DNA from: Umezawaea beigongshangensis
GTDB lineage: Bacteria; Actinomycetota; Actinomycetes; Mycobacteriales; Pseudonocardiaceae
Length of the DNA: 64,000 bases
Assembly: GCF_016464305.1 (NCBI RefSeq)
Contig: NZ_JAEIOJ010000007.1
Location: 248,001-312,000 of the forward strand
Direction: 5' to 3'
Shown: positions 1 to 10,602 of the stretch, piece after piece
How the letters are laid out: each line of letters begins with the position of its first letter
Position numbering within the stretch: position 1 is the first letter of the stretch
The notes under the pieces: model-generated
What the model was told of the DNA's origin: nothing
Databases searched by the model: none
Seen by the model: the letters and a program-made list of their open reading frames with translations, nothing else
Program-made: the position numbers and the translations under genes

Positions 1-2071
<2,071 letters not shown>

Positions 2072-2179
2072 GGCGACAACCTCGGTCGGAGGGGACAACG
2101 GGCTTTCCCGAAGAGTCTACGGAGAGCGTTCATCCGGCTTCACGATCGGGCGTCCGGGCTGCTCACCGTGCATCATGAC

Positions 2180-2204
2180 CCGTGTCACGGGGCACGTGAC
2201 ACGG
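2180..2204. promoter_or_regulatory. 9-bp perfect inverted repeat, candidate operator
   Basis: CCGTGTCAC and GTGACACGG are separated by 7 bp in the divergent interval between glyQS and the LCP gene. It could be bound by a dimeric regulator of either gene; no regulator is identified. Confidence 0.4.
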
Positions 2205-2282
2205 CTGTGCCACCCTTTTGGCAACCTCGCGGGCGTACGGAGCGTCCACTGTGCGAGCACCGTGAGTGGGGGAGGAACGCGC

Positions 2283-4181
2283 GTGGAGAACCGGCCGCCG
2301 AGGTCAGGCGATCCCAACGGGGTGCCGGGGCGACCTCGTCCGCAGCAGGGGCACCCCCAGGGGTCCGCCCAGCGTCGTCAGCAGCCGAGGACCACCGGGG
2401 GGGACGGTCCGCTGCCGCCCCCGCGCAGGATCGCACCGGTCGACCCGGCGCGCGCGTTGCAGCAGCGGCGCCGCAGCATCGCCGAGCAGCCGACCGAGCG
2501 CCGCGAGCCGGTCGAGCCGCCGGTGCGGCAGCGCCAGGAGCGTCCCCGCGGCGGCGCAGCGGGGGCGAAGGCCGACGCAGCCGCGAAGGCCGGTGCGGGT
2601 GTGGCCAAGCCGCGCCGGGTGGGCCCGGTGGAGCCGCGCAGGCGCCCGCCGCAGCGCCCCGAGTCGCGTCCCTCGGCGGCGGCGAGGAGCGGCAGCTACG
2701 CCGGACGCGCCCTGGTCGGGGTGATGTCGCTCCTGGTGTTCACCGGTACGGCTTACGGCTACTTCAACCTGAAGTCGTTCCAGGACAACCTCGCCACCAC
2801 CGACGTGATCGGCGCGAACGCGGGCGAGCGGCCCGCCGACGGCGCGCTGGACATCCTGCTGGTCGGCATGGACAGCCGCACCGACTCCAAGGGCAACCAG
2901 CTGCCGCAGAACGTCCTGGACGAGCTCCAGGCCGGTGGCACCGCGGACGGCGGCTTCAACACCGACACGATGATCCTGATGCACATCCCCAACGACGGGG
3001 GCAAGGCGCACGCGATCTCGTTCCCCCGCGACTCCTACGTGGACATCGCGGGCGGCTACGGCACCCACAAGCTCAACTCGGCCTACGGCTACGCCAAGGA
3101 CGAGAAGGCCGCCGAGCTGACCGGCGGCGGCGAGACCGACCAGGCCAAGGTCGAGACGGCGTCGCGGCAGGCGGGCGCGAAGAACCTCATCGAGACGGTC
3201 CAGGACCTCACCGGCGTGACGATCGACCACTACGCCGAGGTGAACCTGGTGGGCTTCTACGAGATCACCAAGGCCGTCGAGGGCGTCGACGTCTGCCTGA
3301 TCAACGACGTCGACGACGACTTCTCCGGGGCGCGCTTCACCGCGGGGCAGCACACGATCTCCGGCAAGGACGCCCTGGCGTTCGTCCGGCAGCGGCACGA
3401 CCTGCCGATGGGCGACCTGGACCGCGTGGTGCGCCAGCAGGTGTTCATGGCCGGTCTGGCGAAGAAGATCCTCTCCACCGGCGTGCTCACCGACCAGTCC
3501 AAGCTCACCGCGCTCATCTCGGCGGTCACGAAGTCCATCGTGCTCGACAAGGACTGGAACATCCTCGGCTTCGCCGGGCAGATGCAGGGCCTGACGGGCG
3601 GCAACATCGCGTTCGTCACGATCCCGACCGGCAACCCCGACCTCCAGACCCCCGAGGACGGCTCGGCCGTCGAGGTGGACGAGGACGAGGTGCGCGAGTT
3701 CGTCAAGGGGCTCTCCGCCCCTCCGCCGGGGTCGTCCGACCCGTCCGGCACGCCGACGACCGGCTCGTCGGCGGCGGACGCCGCGAGCGTCACCGTGGAC
3801 GTGCGCAACGCCTCCGGCGTGCCGGGGCTCGCCGCCAAGGTGCTCCAGGCCCTCGTGGACGAGGGCTTCGCCGAGGGCACGGTGGACAACGCGAGCCAGG
3901 AACTGGCCACGTCGGTGGTCCTGCACGGCCGGGGCGGCGAGGCGGGCGCGGAGAGCGTGGCCGACGCGCTGGGCGGCATGGAGGTCCAGCTGGACCCCGA
4001 CATCCCCGCCGGGACCGCCAGGGTGTTCGTCGGCGCCGACTACTCCGGCCCGGGCCAGGCGTTCGCCGGCGACAAGCGGGTCGCGCTCGACGGCGGCAGG
4101 CGGCAGCCGGTGGACCCGAGCGGTCCGAGCACCTCGGCGCAGCAGCCGATCACCGCAGACGGTGTGCGCTGCGTGAACTAG
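2283..4181 (+). CDS. LytR-CpsA-Psr (LCP) family cell-wall glycopolymer ligase
   Basis: Membrane protein of 632 residues. LCP proteins transfer lipid-linked glycopolymers such as arabinogalactan or teichoic acid-like polymers onto peptidoglycan on the outer face of the membrane. Visible order: a long Pro/Arg/Gln-rich cytoplasmic N-terminus (residues 1-140), one transmembrane helix (about 142-162, LVGVMSLLVFTGTAYG), the LCP catalytic domain (about 188-435, with LVGMDSRT, FNTDTMILMHIP and SFPRDSYVDI), then a LytR_C domain (about 500-585, TVDVRNASGVPGLA). GTG at 2283 is chosen for the GGGAGG ribosome site 7 nt upstream; the reading frame stays open further 5' but without a ribosome site. The arginine-rich tail is unusually long. 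Confidence 0.92.
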   Translation: MENRPPRSGDPNGVPGRPRPQQGHPQGSAQRRQQPRTTGGDGPLPPPRRIAPVDPARALQQRRRSIAEQPTERREPVEPPVRQRQERPRGGAAGAKADAAAKAGAGVAKPRRVGPVEPRRRPPQRPESRPSAAARSGSYAGRALVGVMSLLVFTGTAYGYFNLKSFQDNLATTDVIGANAGERPADGALDILLVGMDSRTDSKGNQLPQNVLDELQAGGTADGGFNTDTMILMHIPNDGGKAHAISFPRDSYVDIAGGYGTHKLNSAYGYAKDEKAAELTGGGETDQAKVETASRQAGAKNLIETVQDLTGVTIDHYAEVNLVGFYEITKAVEGVDVCLINDVDDDFSGARFTAGQHTISGKDALAFVRQRHDLPMGDLDRVVRQQVFMAGLAKKILSTGVLTDQSKLTALISAVTKSIVLDKDWNILGFAGQMQGLTGGNIAFVTIPTGNPDLQTPEDGSAVEVDEDEVREFVKGLSAPPPGSSDPSGTPTTGSSAADAASVTVDVRNASGVPGLAAKVLQALVDEGFAEGTVDNASQELATSVVLHGRGGEAGAESVADALGGMEVQLDPDIPAGTARVFVGADYSGPGQAFAGDKRVALDGGRRQPVDPSGPSTSAQQPITADGVRCVN

Positions 4182-4358
4182 TCCGCCCTGCTCCACACGT
4201 CGAAAGTGGGGGAAAACCTGTCGAAAACTCTACTCGGGGTACGACTCCGTTAGCCCGTTCGAGGGATAATGGGGTGAACCCGCGTAATCAAAGCGAAGGT
4301 CGCGCTTTCCATCTCCGTGGAACCGAGGGGTTCCGGCTCACGGGTGGAGGAAGCGACG

Positions 4359-4856
4359 GTGCAGATCGACACAGCGGCGTACCAGCGCGTGCTGGGCGAC
4401 GAACTGCGGAACCTCCGCAAGCAGCGCGGATGGACGCGGAAGGAGCTCAACAGCAGGCTCCAGAGCGACATCTCGCTGCAGACGCTGGCGACCTACGAGC
4501 TGGGCACGCGGCAGTGCTCGGTCGTCCGGCTGGTCGAGATCTGCCACGCGCTGGAGGTCCCGGCGCACCAGGTGCTGGCGCGCGTGCACGAACGCGTGTT
4601 CGGGGACGCGCCCGCCGGACACCTGACGCTGAGCCTGACGCTCGTCGCGAAGGACACCCGCCCGCACCTGACGCCGCTGCGCCGCTGGGCGCAGGGGCGG
4701 TTGCAGCAGCTGACGCCCGGCGCGTCGACCGACGTGCACCTCGACGCGTCCGCGGTGGAGTACATGGCGCAGTTGTGCCAGCTCAGCGCGGCCGACCTCG
4801 TCCGCACCGTGCGCGATCTCGGCCGGACCGGAAGACAGGTGGAACGACCTTGCTAG
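4359..4856 (+). CDS. XRE-type helix-turn-helix transcriptional regulator
   Basis: 165 residues. The N-terminal half is a Cro/C1-type HTH: LGDELRNLRKQRGWTRKELNSRL for the first helices and SLQTLATYELGTRQ for the recognition region, followed by LVEICHALEVPAHQVL. The C-terminal part (residues 80-165) is an uncharacterised domain that I do not recognise. Start GTG at 4359 is fixed by GGAGG at 4346-4350. A GATAAT box at 4265-4270 and two small overlapping hairpins (for example GGAACC/GGTTCC, 4319-4334) lie in its leader. Its TAG stop forms part of the -10 box of murT, so it sits tightly against the lipid II amidation operon; whether it controls that operon is unknown. Confidence 0.8.
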   Translation: MQIDTAAYQRVLGDELRNLRKQRGWTRKELNSRLQSDISLQTLATYELGTRQCSVVRLVEICHALEVPAHQVLARVHERVFGDAPAGHLTLSLTLVAKDTRPHLTPLRRWAQGRLQQLTPGASTDVHLDASAVEYMAQLCQLSAADLVRTVRDLGRTGRQVERPC

Positions 4857-4866
4857 GCTCGCCTCC

Positions 4867-6168
4867 GTGACCAGGGGCGCACCCGTTCCGAACGCAGGAA
4901 GCCGCTTGCCGAACATTCAAGGTGAAGACCCAGCATCCGCCCGCCTGCCTCTGCGCACCGCGGCCGCCGTTCGCCTGGGCAACATGAGTTCGAAGCTGTC
5001 CCAGAAGATGGGCCTCGGAGCCGGCGGCATGATCGGCGGGCGCGTCGCGCTGAAGTTGGACCCGCAGGCGCTCCGGCGTCTCGCGTCCGGCAAGCACGTC
5101 GCGCTCGTGACCGGCACCAACGGCAAGACCACGTCGACGATGATGCTGGCCCGTGCGGTCGGCGCGCTCGGCGAGGTCGCCACCAACCACAGCGGCGCCA
5201 ACATGCCCGACGGGCACGTCACCGCGCTGAGCAAGCAACCCGACGCGCCGTACGCGGTGCTGGAGGTCGACGAGGGGTACTTCCCCGCCGTCGCGGTCGC
5301 CGCTCAGCCGTCGGTGGCGGTGCTGCTCAACCTCAGCCGCGACCAGCTCGACCGGGTCGGCGAGGTCCGCACCATCGAGCGCTCGCTGCGGGACGTGATC
5401 TCCGGGCTGCAGAACTGCACGGTGATCGCCAACTGCGACGACGTGATGGTGACCTCGGCCGCGAAGGACGCCCGCCGCGTCGTGTGGGTGGCCACCGGCA
5501 CGGGCTGGCACCAGGACTCGGCGTCGTGCCCGCGCTGCGGCGAACCGATCCGCTGGCAGGGCGAGCACTGGACGTGCACCCACTGCGACCTCGCCAGGCC
5601 GAAGCCGGACTGGGTGACCTCCAACGGGCACCTGATCGCGCCGAACGCCTCGAAGGTCGAGCTGAAGCTGCGGCTGCCCGGCGTGTTCAACCAGGCCAAC
5701 GCCGTGATGGCGACGGCGGCGGCGACCAAGCTCGGCGTGCCGATCGAGGAGGCCGTGCGCAGGCTGCGCGGGGTCTCCAACGTCGCGGGTCGCTACCGGT
5801 CGATCATCCGCAGCGGCCGCGCCGCGCGGCTGCTGCTGTCGAAGAACCCGGCCGGGTGGAGCGAGACGCTGACCGTGGTCAAGGAGGCCGAGCACCCGGC
5901 GGTCCTCGTGATCAACGCCAACGAGGCGGACGGCCGCGACCTGTCGTGGCTGTGGGACGTGCCGTTCGAGCGCCTGCGGGGCCGCCGGGTCGTCGCGTCG
6001 GGCGAGCGGGCCACCGACCTCGCCGTGCGGCTGACCTACGCCGAGGTCGAGCACACGATCGTGCCCGACCCGATGAAGGCCATCGACTCCCTGCCGATCG
6101 GCCCGGTCGAGGTCATCGCCAACTACACCGCTTTCCGCGACTTGAACGCCAGGGCAGCTGATGAGTGA
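4867..6168 (+). CDS. murT: Lipid II isoglutaminyl synthase, MurT subunit
   Basis: With GatD it amidates the alpha-carboxyl of D-glutamate in lipid II, using ammonia made from glutamine; cytoplasmic. It is a Mur ligase relative: ATP loop TGTNGKTT near residue 80, a four-cysteine zinc ribbon (CPRCG...CTHCD, about residues 220-242) and a C-terminal DUF1727 region (NANEADGRDLSWLWDV). The TAGGCT box at 4854-4859 lies 7 nt before GTG 4867, which is the leaderless arrangement, and its first three bases are the stop codon of the HTH gene. TTG at about 4905 is a weaker alternative start. It overlaps gatD by 8 bp. Confidence 0.93.
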   Translation: MTRGAPVPNAGSRLPNIQGEDPASARLPLRTAAAVRLGNMSSKLSQKMGLGAGGMIGGRVALKLDPQALRRLASGKHVALVTGTNGKTTSTMMLARAVGALGEVATNHSGANMPDGHVTALSKQPDAPYAVLEVDEGYFPAVAVAAQPSVAVLLNLSRDQLDRVGEVRTIERSLRDVISGLQNCTVIANCDDVMVTSAAKDARRVVWVATGTGWHQDSASCPRCGEPIRWQGEHWTCTHCDLARPKPDWVTSNGHLIAPNASKVELKLRLPGVFNQANAVMATAAATKLGVPIEEAVRRLRGVSNVAGRYRSIIRSGRAARLLLSKNPAGWSETLTVVKEAEHPAVLVINANEADGRDLSWLWDVPFERLRGRRVVASGERATDLAVRLTYAEVEHTIVPDPMKAIDSLPIGPVEVIANYTAFRDLNARAADE

Positions 6169-6883
6169 GTCGACAGTCCAGATCGCGCTGGTCCTGCCCG
6201 ATCTGCTGGGCACCTACGGCGACTTCGGCAACGCCGTCGTCCTGGACAAGCGCATGAAGTGGCGCGGGATCTCCTCGGAGATCGTCACCGTGAACTTCGG
6301 CGAGCCGGTGCCGGAGACGTGCGACATCTACGTCGTCGGCGGGGGTGAGGACACCGCGCAGACCCTGGCGGTGCGGCACCTGCGCGAGCACCCCGGGCTC
6401 CAGCGCGCGGTGACGCGCGGGGCGACCGTGCTCGGCGTGTGCGCCGGCATCCAGATCTTCGGCGAGAGCTTCACGCGGGCCGACGAGATCACCCACCCCG
6501 GCCTGGGGCTGATCGACTCCACGAGCCACGCGGGCGGCAGCCGCGCCATCGGCGAGGTGCTCGCCAAGCCGGCGCACGGCCTGTTCGACGGCGTGCTCAC
6601 CGGGTTCGAGAACCACCAGGGCCGCACGGTGCTCGGCCCGGCCGCGCGCCCGCTGGCGCACGTGACGGTCGGGACCGGCAACGACGGCAAGAACGAGGGC
6701 GCGGTGCAGGGCAAGATCGTCTGCACCTACCTGCACGGCCCGGTGCTGCCGCGCAACCCGGCGCTCGCGGACATGCTGATCGAGTGGGCGACCGGCAGGA
6801 AGGTCGAGCCGCTGGAACTGCCGGCCGTGACGCAGATGCGCGCCGAGCGCCTGAAGGCGGCCGGGCAGCGCGCCGAGGTCTGA
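6161..6883 (+). CDS. gatD: Lipid II isoglutaminyl synthase, glutaminase subunit GatD
   Basis: Class I glutamine amidotransferase of the CobQ/GATase_3 type, 240 residues, that feeds ammonia to MurT. The nucleophile is the cysteine in GVCAGIQIFGE (about residue 94) and the partner histidine is in CTYLHGPVLPRNP (about residue 194). The oxyanion-region motif YVVGGGEDTAQ is also present. The ATG lies inside the murT 3' end, which indicates translational coupling. The last codons and stop are part of a 14-bp tandem duplication that does not change the product. Confidence 0.94.
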   Translation: MSESTVQIALVLPDLLGTYGDFGNAVVLDKRMKWRGISSEIVTVNFGEPVPETCDIYVVGGGEDTAQTLAVRHLREHPGLQRAVTRGATVLGVCAGIQIFGESFTRADEITHPGLGLIDSTSHAGGSRAIGEVLAKPAHGLFDGVLTGFENHQGRTVLGPAARPLAHVTVGTGNDGKNEGAVQGKIVCTYLHGPVLPRNPALADMLIEWATGRKVEPLELPAVTQMRAERLKAAGQRAEV

Positions 6884-6899
6884 GAGCCGAGGTCTGAGA
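6872..6899. repeat. 14-bp tandem duplication over the gatD stop codon
   Basis: GCCGAGGTCTGAGA occurs twice in direct succession (6872-6885 and 6886-6899). The first copy carries the real stop; the second repeats the last codons and the stop out of use. It looks like a recent slippage event. Confidence 0.85.
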
Positions 6900-6908
6900 G
6901 AGGTGCTC

Positions 6909-6944
6909 CGCACGGCCCCGCCCCTGCACGGGCGGGGCCGTGCG
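6909..6944. terminator. Bidirectional hairpin terminator
   Basis: A 15-bp perfect stem (6909-6923 with 6930-6944) and a 6-nt loop sit between the convergent gatD and monooxygenase genes. No T-run follows, as is usual for actinobacterial terminators. Confidence 0.8.
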
Positions 6945-6949
6945 TCGTC

Positions 6950-8446
6950 CTAGGCCGCCGGCACGCGGTCGCGCCCGCGGCGGGCGGACAGGACGTAGGC
7001 GCTCGGATCGACCCTCCTGGTGCGCATCCAGTAGCGGAAGGCGAAGCCGGGCCACACCGTGCGGTTCACGCCCCGCTCGTCGAGGTACCAGCTCACGCAG
7101 CCGCCCTCGCTCCAGACGCCCCTGCGGAGCTTGCTCTGGAGATCGCGGTTGAAGCGCTCCTGGACGTCGGCGCGCACCTCGATCTCGTCGGCGTGGTGCT
7201 CGTCGAGCAGGTCCAGGCACTGCGACACGTACCTCACCTGCGACTCGATCATGAACACGACCGAGTTGTGGCCGAGGCCGGTGTTGGGCCCCAGCAGGAA
7301 GTACAGGTTGGGGTAGCCGGAGACCGTGATGCCGTAGTAGGTCTCGGCGCCCCGCTCCTTCCACTCCCTCGCGATGTTGCGCCCGTCCCTGCCGGTGAAG
7401 TCCAGGTGGTCGTACGCCTCGATCACCTGGAACCCGGTGCCGTAGACGATGGCGTCGACCTCGTGCTCCACCCCGGCGGAGTCGACGATCGAGTGCTCGC
7501 GCACCTCGGCGATGCCGTCGGTGACGAGGTCGACGTCGTCCCGGTTGAAGGTCGGGTAGTAGTCGTTGGAGATGAGGATGCGCTTGCAGCCCATCGCGTA
7601 GTCGGGGGTGAGCTTGCGCCGGATCTCCGGGTCGCGGACCTGCGCGTGGATGTGCCGCTCCGCGTGCTTCTGGGCCACCCGCATCAGCCGTGACGCGCCC
7701 GTGAAGGCGATGGCCCTGGACTCCAGCGCCCAGTAGAGGGCGCTGCGGAACACCCGCTGAACCCCCGGCACGGTCCGGAAGAGCCGCTGCCGCCACGGCC
7801 GCACGGCCCGGTCGCCCTTGGGGATGATCCACGGCGGCGTGCGTTGGAAGACGGTCAGCCGCGCGACCTCGGGGGCGATCCTCGGCACGAACTGCACGGC
7901 GCTGGCACCGGTGCCGACGACGGCGACGCGCTTGCCCCGCAGGTCGTAGTCGTGGTTCCAGCGGGCGGAGTGGAAGGTCTCGCCGCGGAACCTCTCGACT
8001 CCGGGCAGCGTCGGCACGCTGGGCAGGTGCAGCGCGCCCACGCCCGCCACGACGGACCTCGCGGTCCAGGTGTCGCCGCTGGTCGTGCTGACGTGCCAGA
8101 CCCGCCGCTCGGCGTCCCACCGCGCGCCGGAGACCTCGGCGCCGAAGGTGATGTGGCGGCGCAGGTCGTGCTTGGCGGTGACGTGCTTGAGGTAGTCCCA
8201 GATCTCCGGCTGCGGCGCGTAGCTGCGCGACCAGTCGGGGTTCTGCTCGAAGGAGAACGAGTACACGTGCGAGGGGACGTCGCACGCGCAGCCGGGGTAC
8301 TGGTTGTCGCGCCACGTCCCTCCGACGTCGGCGGCCTTCTCCAGGACCGCGAAGTCCCGGCCGGTGCGCTTCAGCTCGATCGCCATGCCCAGGCCGGAGA
8401 AGCCCGTGCCGACCACCAGGACGTCCGTCTCCCGATGCGTGCCCAT
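6950..8446 (-). CDS. Flavin-containing Baeyer-Villiger-type monooxygenase
   Basis: 498 residues, close to the usual BVMO length. It should use FAD and NADPH to insert oxygen next to a carbonyl group or to hydroxylate. Readable elements: FAD-binding GTGFSGLGMA at residues 13-22, a GGTWRDNQYPGCACDVPSH block, the BVMO fingerprint FRGETFHSARW (F-x-G-x3-H-x3-W) and the NADPH-binding loop VVGTGASAVQ. GGAGG sits 4 nt before the ATG. It is divergent from a TetR gene with a palindrome between them, so induction by substrate through that TetR is likely. The substrate cannot be read from sequence. Confidence 0.9.
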   Translation of the reverse strand: MGTHRETDVLVVGTGFSGLGMAIELKRTGRDFAVLEKAADVGGTWRDNQYPGCACDVPSHVYSFSFEQNPDWSRSYAPQPEIWDYLKHVTAKHDLRRHITFGAEVSGARWDAERRVWHVSTTSGDTWTARSVVAGVGALHLPSVPTLPGVERFRGETFHSARWNHDYDLRGKRVAVVGTGASAVQFVPRIAPEVARLTVFQRTPPWIIPKGDRAVRPWRQRLFRTVPGVQRVFRSALYWALESRAIAFTGASRLMRVAQKHAERHIHAQVRDPEIRRKLTPDYAMGCKRILISNDYYPTFNRDDVDLVTDGIAEVREHSIVDSAGVEHEVDAIVYGTGFQVIEAYDHLDFTGRDGRNIAREWKERGAETYYGITVSGYPNLYFLLGPNTGLGHNSVVFMIESQVRYVSQCLDLLDEHHADEIEVRADVQERFNRDLQSKLRRGVWSEGGCVSWYLDERGVNRTVWPGFAFRYWMRTRRVDPSAYVLSARRGRDRVPAA

Positions 8447-8480
8447 CCGTCCTCCAGTTCGCCGTCTACCGACCAGTAGG

Positions 8481-8493
8481 TTACTCGAAGTAA
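8481..8493. promoter_or_regulatory. TetR-type operator TTACTcgaAGTAA
   Basis: A perfect 5-bp inverted repeat around CGA lies in the 71-bp space between the monooxygenase and tetR, overlapping the likely -35 of tetR (TTACTC, 18 nt before TAGTCT). Flanking CTACC (8466-8470) and GGTAG (8503-8507) extend the symmetry. Autoregulation plus control of the monooxygenase is inferred. Confidence 0.6.
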
Positions 8494-8517
8494 GTTACCT
8501 CCGGTAGTCTGGATCTC

Positions 8518-9132
8518 GTGACGAGCCCCGAGACGGCGCCGAAGCGGCGCCGGATGCCCAAGGCGGAGCGCAAGGCGCAGATGCTCGCCGTCGCCGAGCA
8601 GGTCTTCGCCGAGCGCGGGTACCCGGCCGCGTCCATGGACGAGATCGCCGAGCGGGTCGGCGTGTCCAAGCCGATGCTCTACGAGTACTTCGGCTCGAAG
8701 GAGGGCCTGCTCATCGGCTGCATCCACCGCGCGCGCGCCGAACTGCGGACCGCCACCGAGGAGTCGATCCTCGGCGCGGAGGGGCCGGAGGAGGTGCTGC
8801 GGCGCGGTCTCGTCGCGTTCTTCCGGTTCGTCGACGAGCACGACGCGGCGTGGGCGCTGCTGCGCCAGGAGGCGGCGATCACCGTGCCGTCGGCGGTCGA
8901 GGAGATCGAGGGCATCCGGCAGCAGCAGACCGGCCTCATCGCGACCGTGCTCGCCGGGTACGCGCCCACGACGACCGGCCTGGTCGCGCAGGCGTGGGCG
9001 GAGATGATCGTCGGCGCGTGCGAGCGGCTCGCCCTGTGGAGCCACCAGCAGGGCGGTGTGGGCCCGGAGCGGGCCACGAGCCTCGTGCTCGACCTGGTCT
9101 GGCCGGGCCTGAGCGCCCGCATCACCCCGTGA
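8518..9132 (+). CDS. TetR-family regulator, divergent from the monooxygenase
   Basis: 204 residues. N-terminal TetR HTH at about residues 18-65 (AEQVFAERGYPAASMDEIAERVGVSKPMLYEYFGSK split over helices 1-3), then a ligand-binding helical domain. TAGTCT (8505-8510) precedes GTG 8518 by 7 nt and no ribosome site is present, so the mRNA is probably leaderless. Its neighbour and the palindrome make it the probable local repressor of the monooxygenase. The 3' end overlaps the convergent esterase by 11 bp. Confidence 0.88.
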   Translation: MTSPETAPKRRRMPKAERKAQMLAVAEQVFAERGYPAASMDEIAERVGVSKPMLYEYFGSKEGLLIGCIHRARAELRTATEESILGAEGPEEVLRRGLVAFFRFVDEHDAAWALLRQEAAITVPSAVEEIEGIRQQQTGLIATVLAGYAPTTTGLVAQAWAEMIVGACERLALWSHQQGGVGPERATSLVLDLVWPGLSARITP

Positions 9133-10096
9133 CCCGCGCCCCGATCGCCGACATCAGCAGCGGGAACGAGCGCTTCAGCGCGCGGTCCCAGTAGGGCCAG
9201 GTGTGGGTGCCGGGGCCGTACAGGTCCGCGGTGACCGGGACGCGCAGCTCTCCCAGGCGCCGCACCACGGCCTCGTTCTGCGCGGCCAGCAGGGCCTCCA
9301 GGCCGTCGTGCGCCGTCCCCGGCGGGTCCAGCGGCCCCGGCTCGCCGTCACCGGAGGAGACGTAGAGCCGCGTGCCGCGCAGTCGAGAGGCCAGGTCGTG
9401 GGGGTTGTGCGCCCGCCAGACGTCCGCCTGCGCCACCGGGTCGCCCCACAGCGCGTCCGGGTCCGCGCCGGTGCTCGCCACGAGGCCGCGCACCAGGTCG
9501 GAGGACGTCCGGTCGAGCGTGGTGTGCACGACCCCGCTGTACGCGGCGGCGGCGCGGAACGTGCCGGGGTGGCGGGCGGCGTAGGACAGGGCGCCGAAGC
9601 CGCCCATGGACAGCCCGGCGACGGCACGCCGCTGCCCGGCCCCGTACCCGCGCTCCAGGATCTGCCGCAGCTCGGTCAGGTGGAAGGTCTCCCAGGCCGG
9701 CGTCCCACCGGCGCCGCCGTTCCACCAGTCCGAGTAGAACCCGGCCCGCCCGGCCTCCGGCATGACGATCAGCGCGCCGGTGCGCCGGCTGATCTCCTCG
9801 ACGTCGGAGAACTCCGTCCACGACGTGTAGTCGCCGCAGCAGCCGTGCAGCAGGTGCAGCACGGGCCAGCGCCGGTGCGGACGCGCCTCCCAGCCGGGCG
9901 GCAGCAGCAGCCTGGTCATCACCTCGCCGCCGAGCGCGGGCGAGGAGACGGTCAGGTCGAGCGTCCGCTCGGCGACGTACCGCTCGGCGACGACGCGAGC
10001 CCCGTCGTCGGCGTGCGGCGGAGCCGGGACGGCTCGTGCGGGAAGCCCGGCGAGCAGCCCGGCCAGGACGACGAGGACGAGCGAGATCCTGGACAC
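9122..10096 (-). CDS. Secreted alpha/beta-hydrolase esterase (antigen 85 / esterase D-like)
   Basis: 324 residues with a Sec signal peptide (SLVLVVLAGLLAGLPARA). The mature part has the esterase fold: HGCCGDYTSW (oxyanion region), nucleophile elbow GLSMGGFGAL (about residue 168) and a terminal GPGTHTWPYWDRAL carrying the catalytic histidine. Relatives include mycolyltransferases and carbohydrate-acetyl esterases; whether this one transfers or hydrolyses is not decidable here. GTG at 10096 follows a strong AGGAGGTG site. Confidence 0.85.
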   Translation of the reverse strand: MSRISLVLVVLAGLLAGLPARAVPAPPHADDGARVVAERYVAERTLDLTVSSPALGGEVMTRLLLPPGWEARPHRRWPVLHLLHGCCGDYTSWTEFSDVEEISRRTGALIVMPEAGRAGFYSDWWNGGAGGTPAWETFHLTELRQILERGYGAGQRRAVAGLSMGGFGALSYAARHPGTFRAAAAYSGVVHTTLDRTSSDLVRGLVASTGADPDALWGDPVAQADVWRAHNPHDLASRLRGTRLYVSSGDGEPGPLDPPGTAHDGLEALLAAQNEAVVRRLGELRVPVTADLYGPGTHTWPYWDRALKRSFPLLMSAIGARVTG

Positions 10097-10602
10097 GACA
10101 CACCTCCTGCCCTCGACCCTGGCCCGTCGAACCTCCGGATGGACCGCCCGATCGGGTGACTCGCAGTCGTGCGCGAGAGCCCGGCACCTCCACGGGGGCC
10201 ACGCGCCGCTCCGGGTCGGTCGGGACCAGGACGACCGTGACGACCCCGGCGACCCCGGCGATCACGGCGAACCGCGTGCCGCGCTGCGACGGCCGGCCGG
10301 TGCGCGTCACGGGAGGCCACCGGAGCCCGAACGCGCTGGCACCGGGCTTGATCGCCGCACGGGACCAGGTCGGCCGGTTCGTCGGGAGGCAGCCCGCGGG
10401 CTGCGCGGACCGCGCCGTCGCGCACCTCCTCCAGCGGAATCCGCCCGCCTTCGCGGTGGCCCACCTCCGGACCCGGCGCGGCGTGCGGATTCCGCTGGAC
10501 GCGATCTGACCAGCGCCGCCGGTATCACCCGGCACCTAGGATGATCCGCCAGAGGTACGGGGCAGGCGGACCGCCGTGCCCCCTCCCGAGGAGGTGCACG
10601 CC
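10097..10602. other. Gene-free 0.5 kb between esterase and second tetR
   Basis: No gene is supported. A minus-strand stretch at about 10180-10310 has coding-like third positions and one hydrophobic helix (FAVIAGVAGVVTVVLV) but no ribosome site and no end before the esterase, so it looks like a remnant. A 15-bp inverted repeat (10430-10499) and a TAGGAT box (10537-10542) for the downstream tetR are also here. Confidence 0.5.
10430..10499. repeat. 15-bp perfect inverted repeat, 40 bp apart
   Basis: TCCAGCGGAATCCGC (10430-10444) and its exact reverse complement (10485-10499) flank 40 bp. The arms are too far apart for a tight terminator; paired operators or a mobile-element scar are possible. 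Confidence 0.7.

Noticed and set aside
10180-10310. Small minus-strand membrane protein (FAVIAGVAGVVTVVLV)
   Set aside because: Coding-like base use but no ribosome site and no natural stop before the esterase gene; treated as a remnant.
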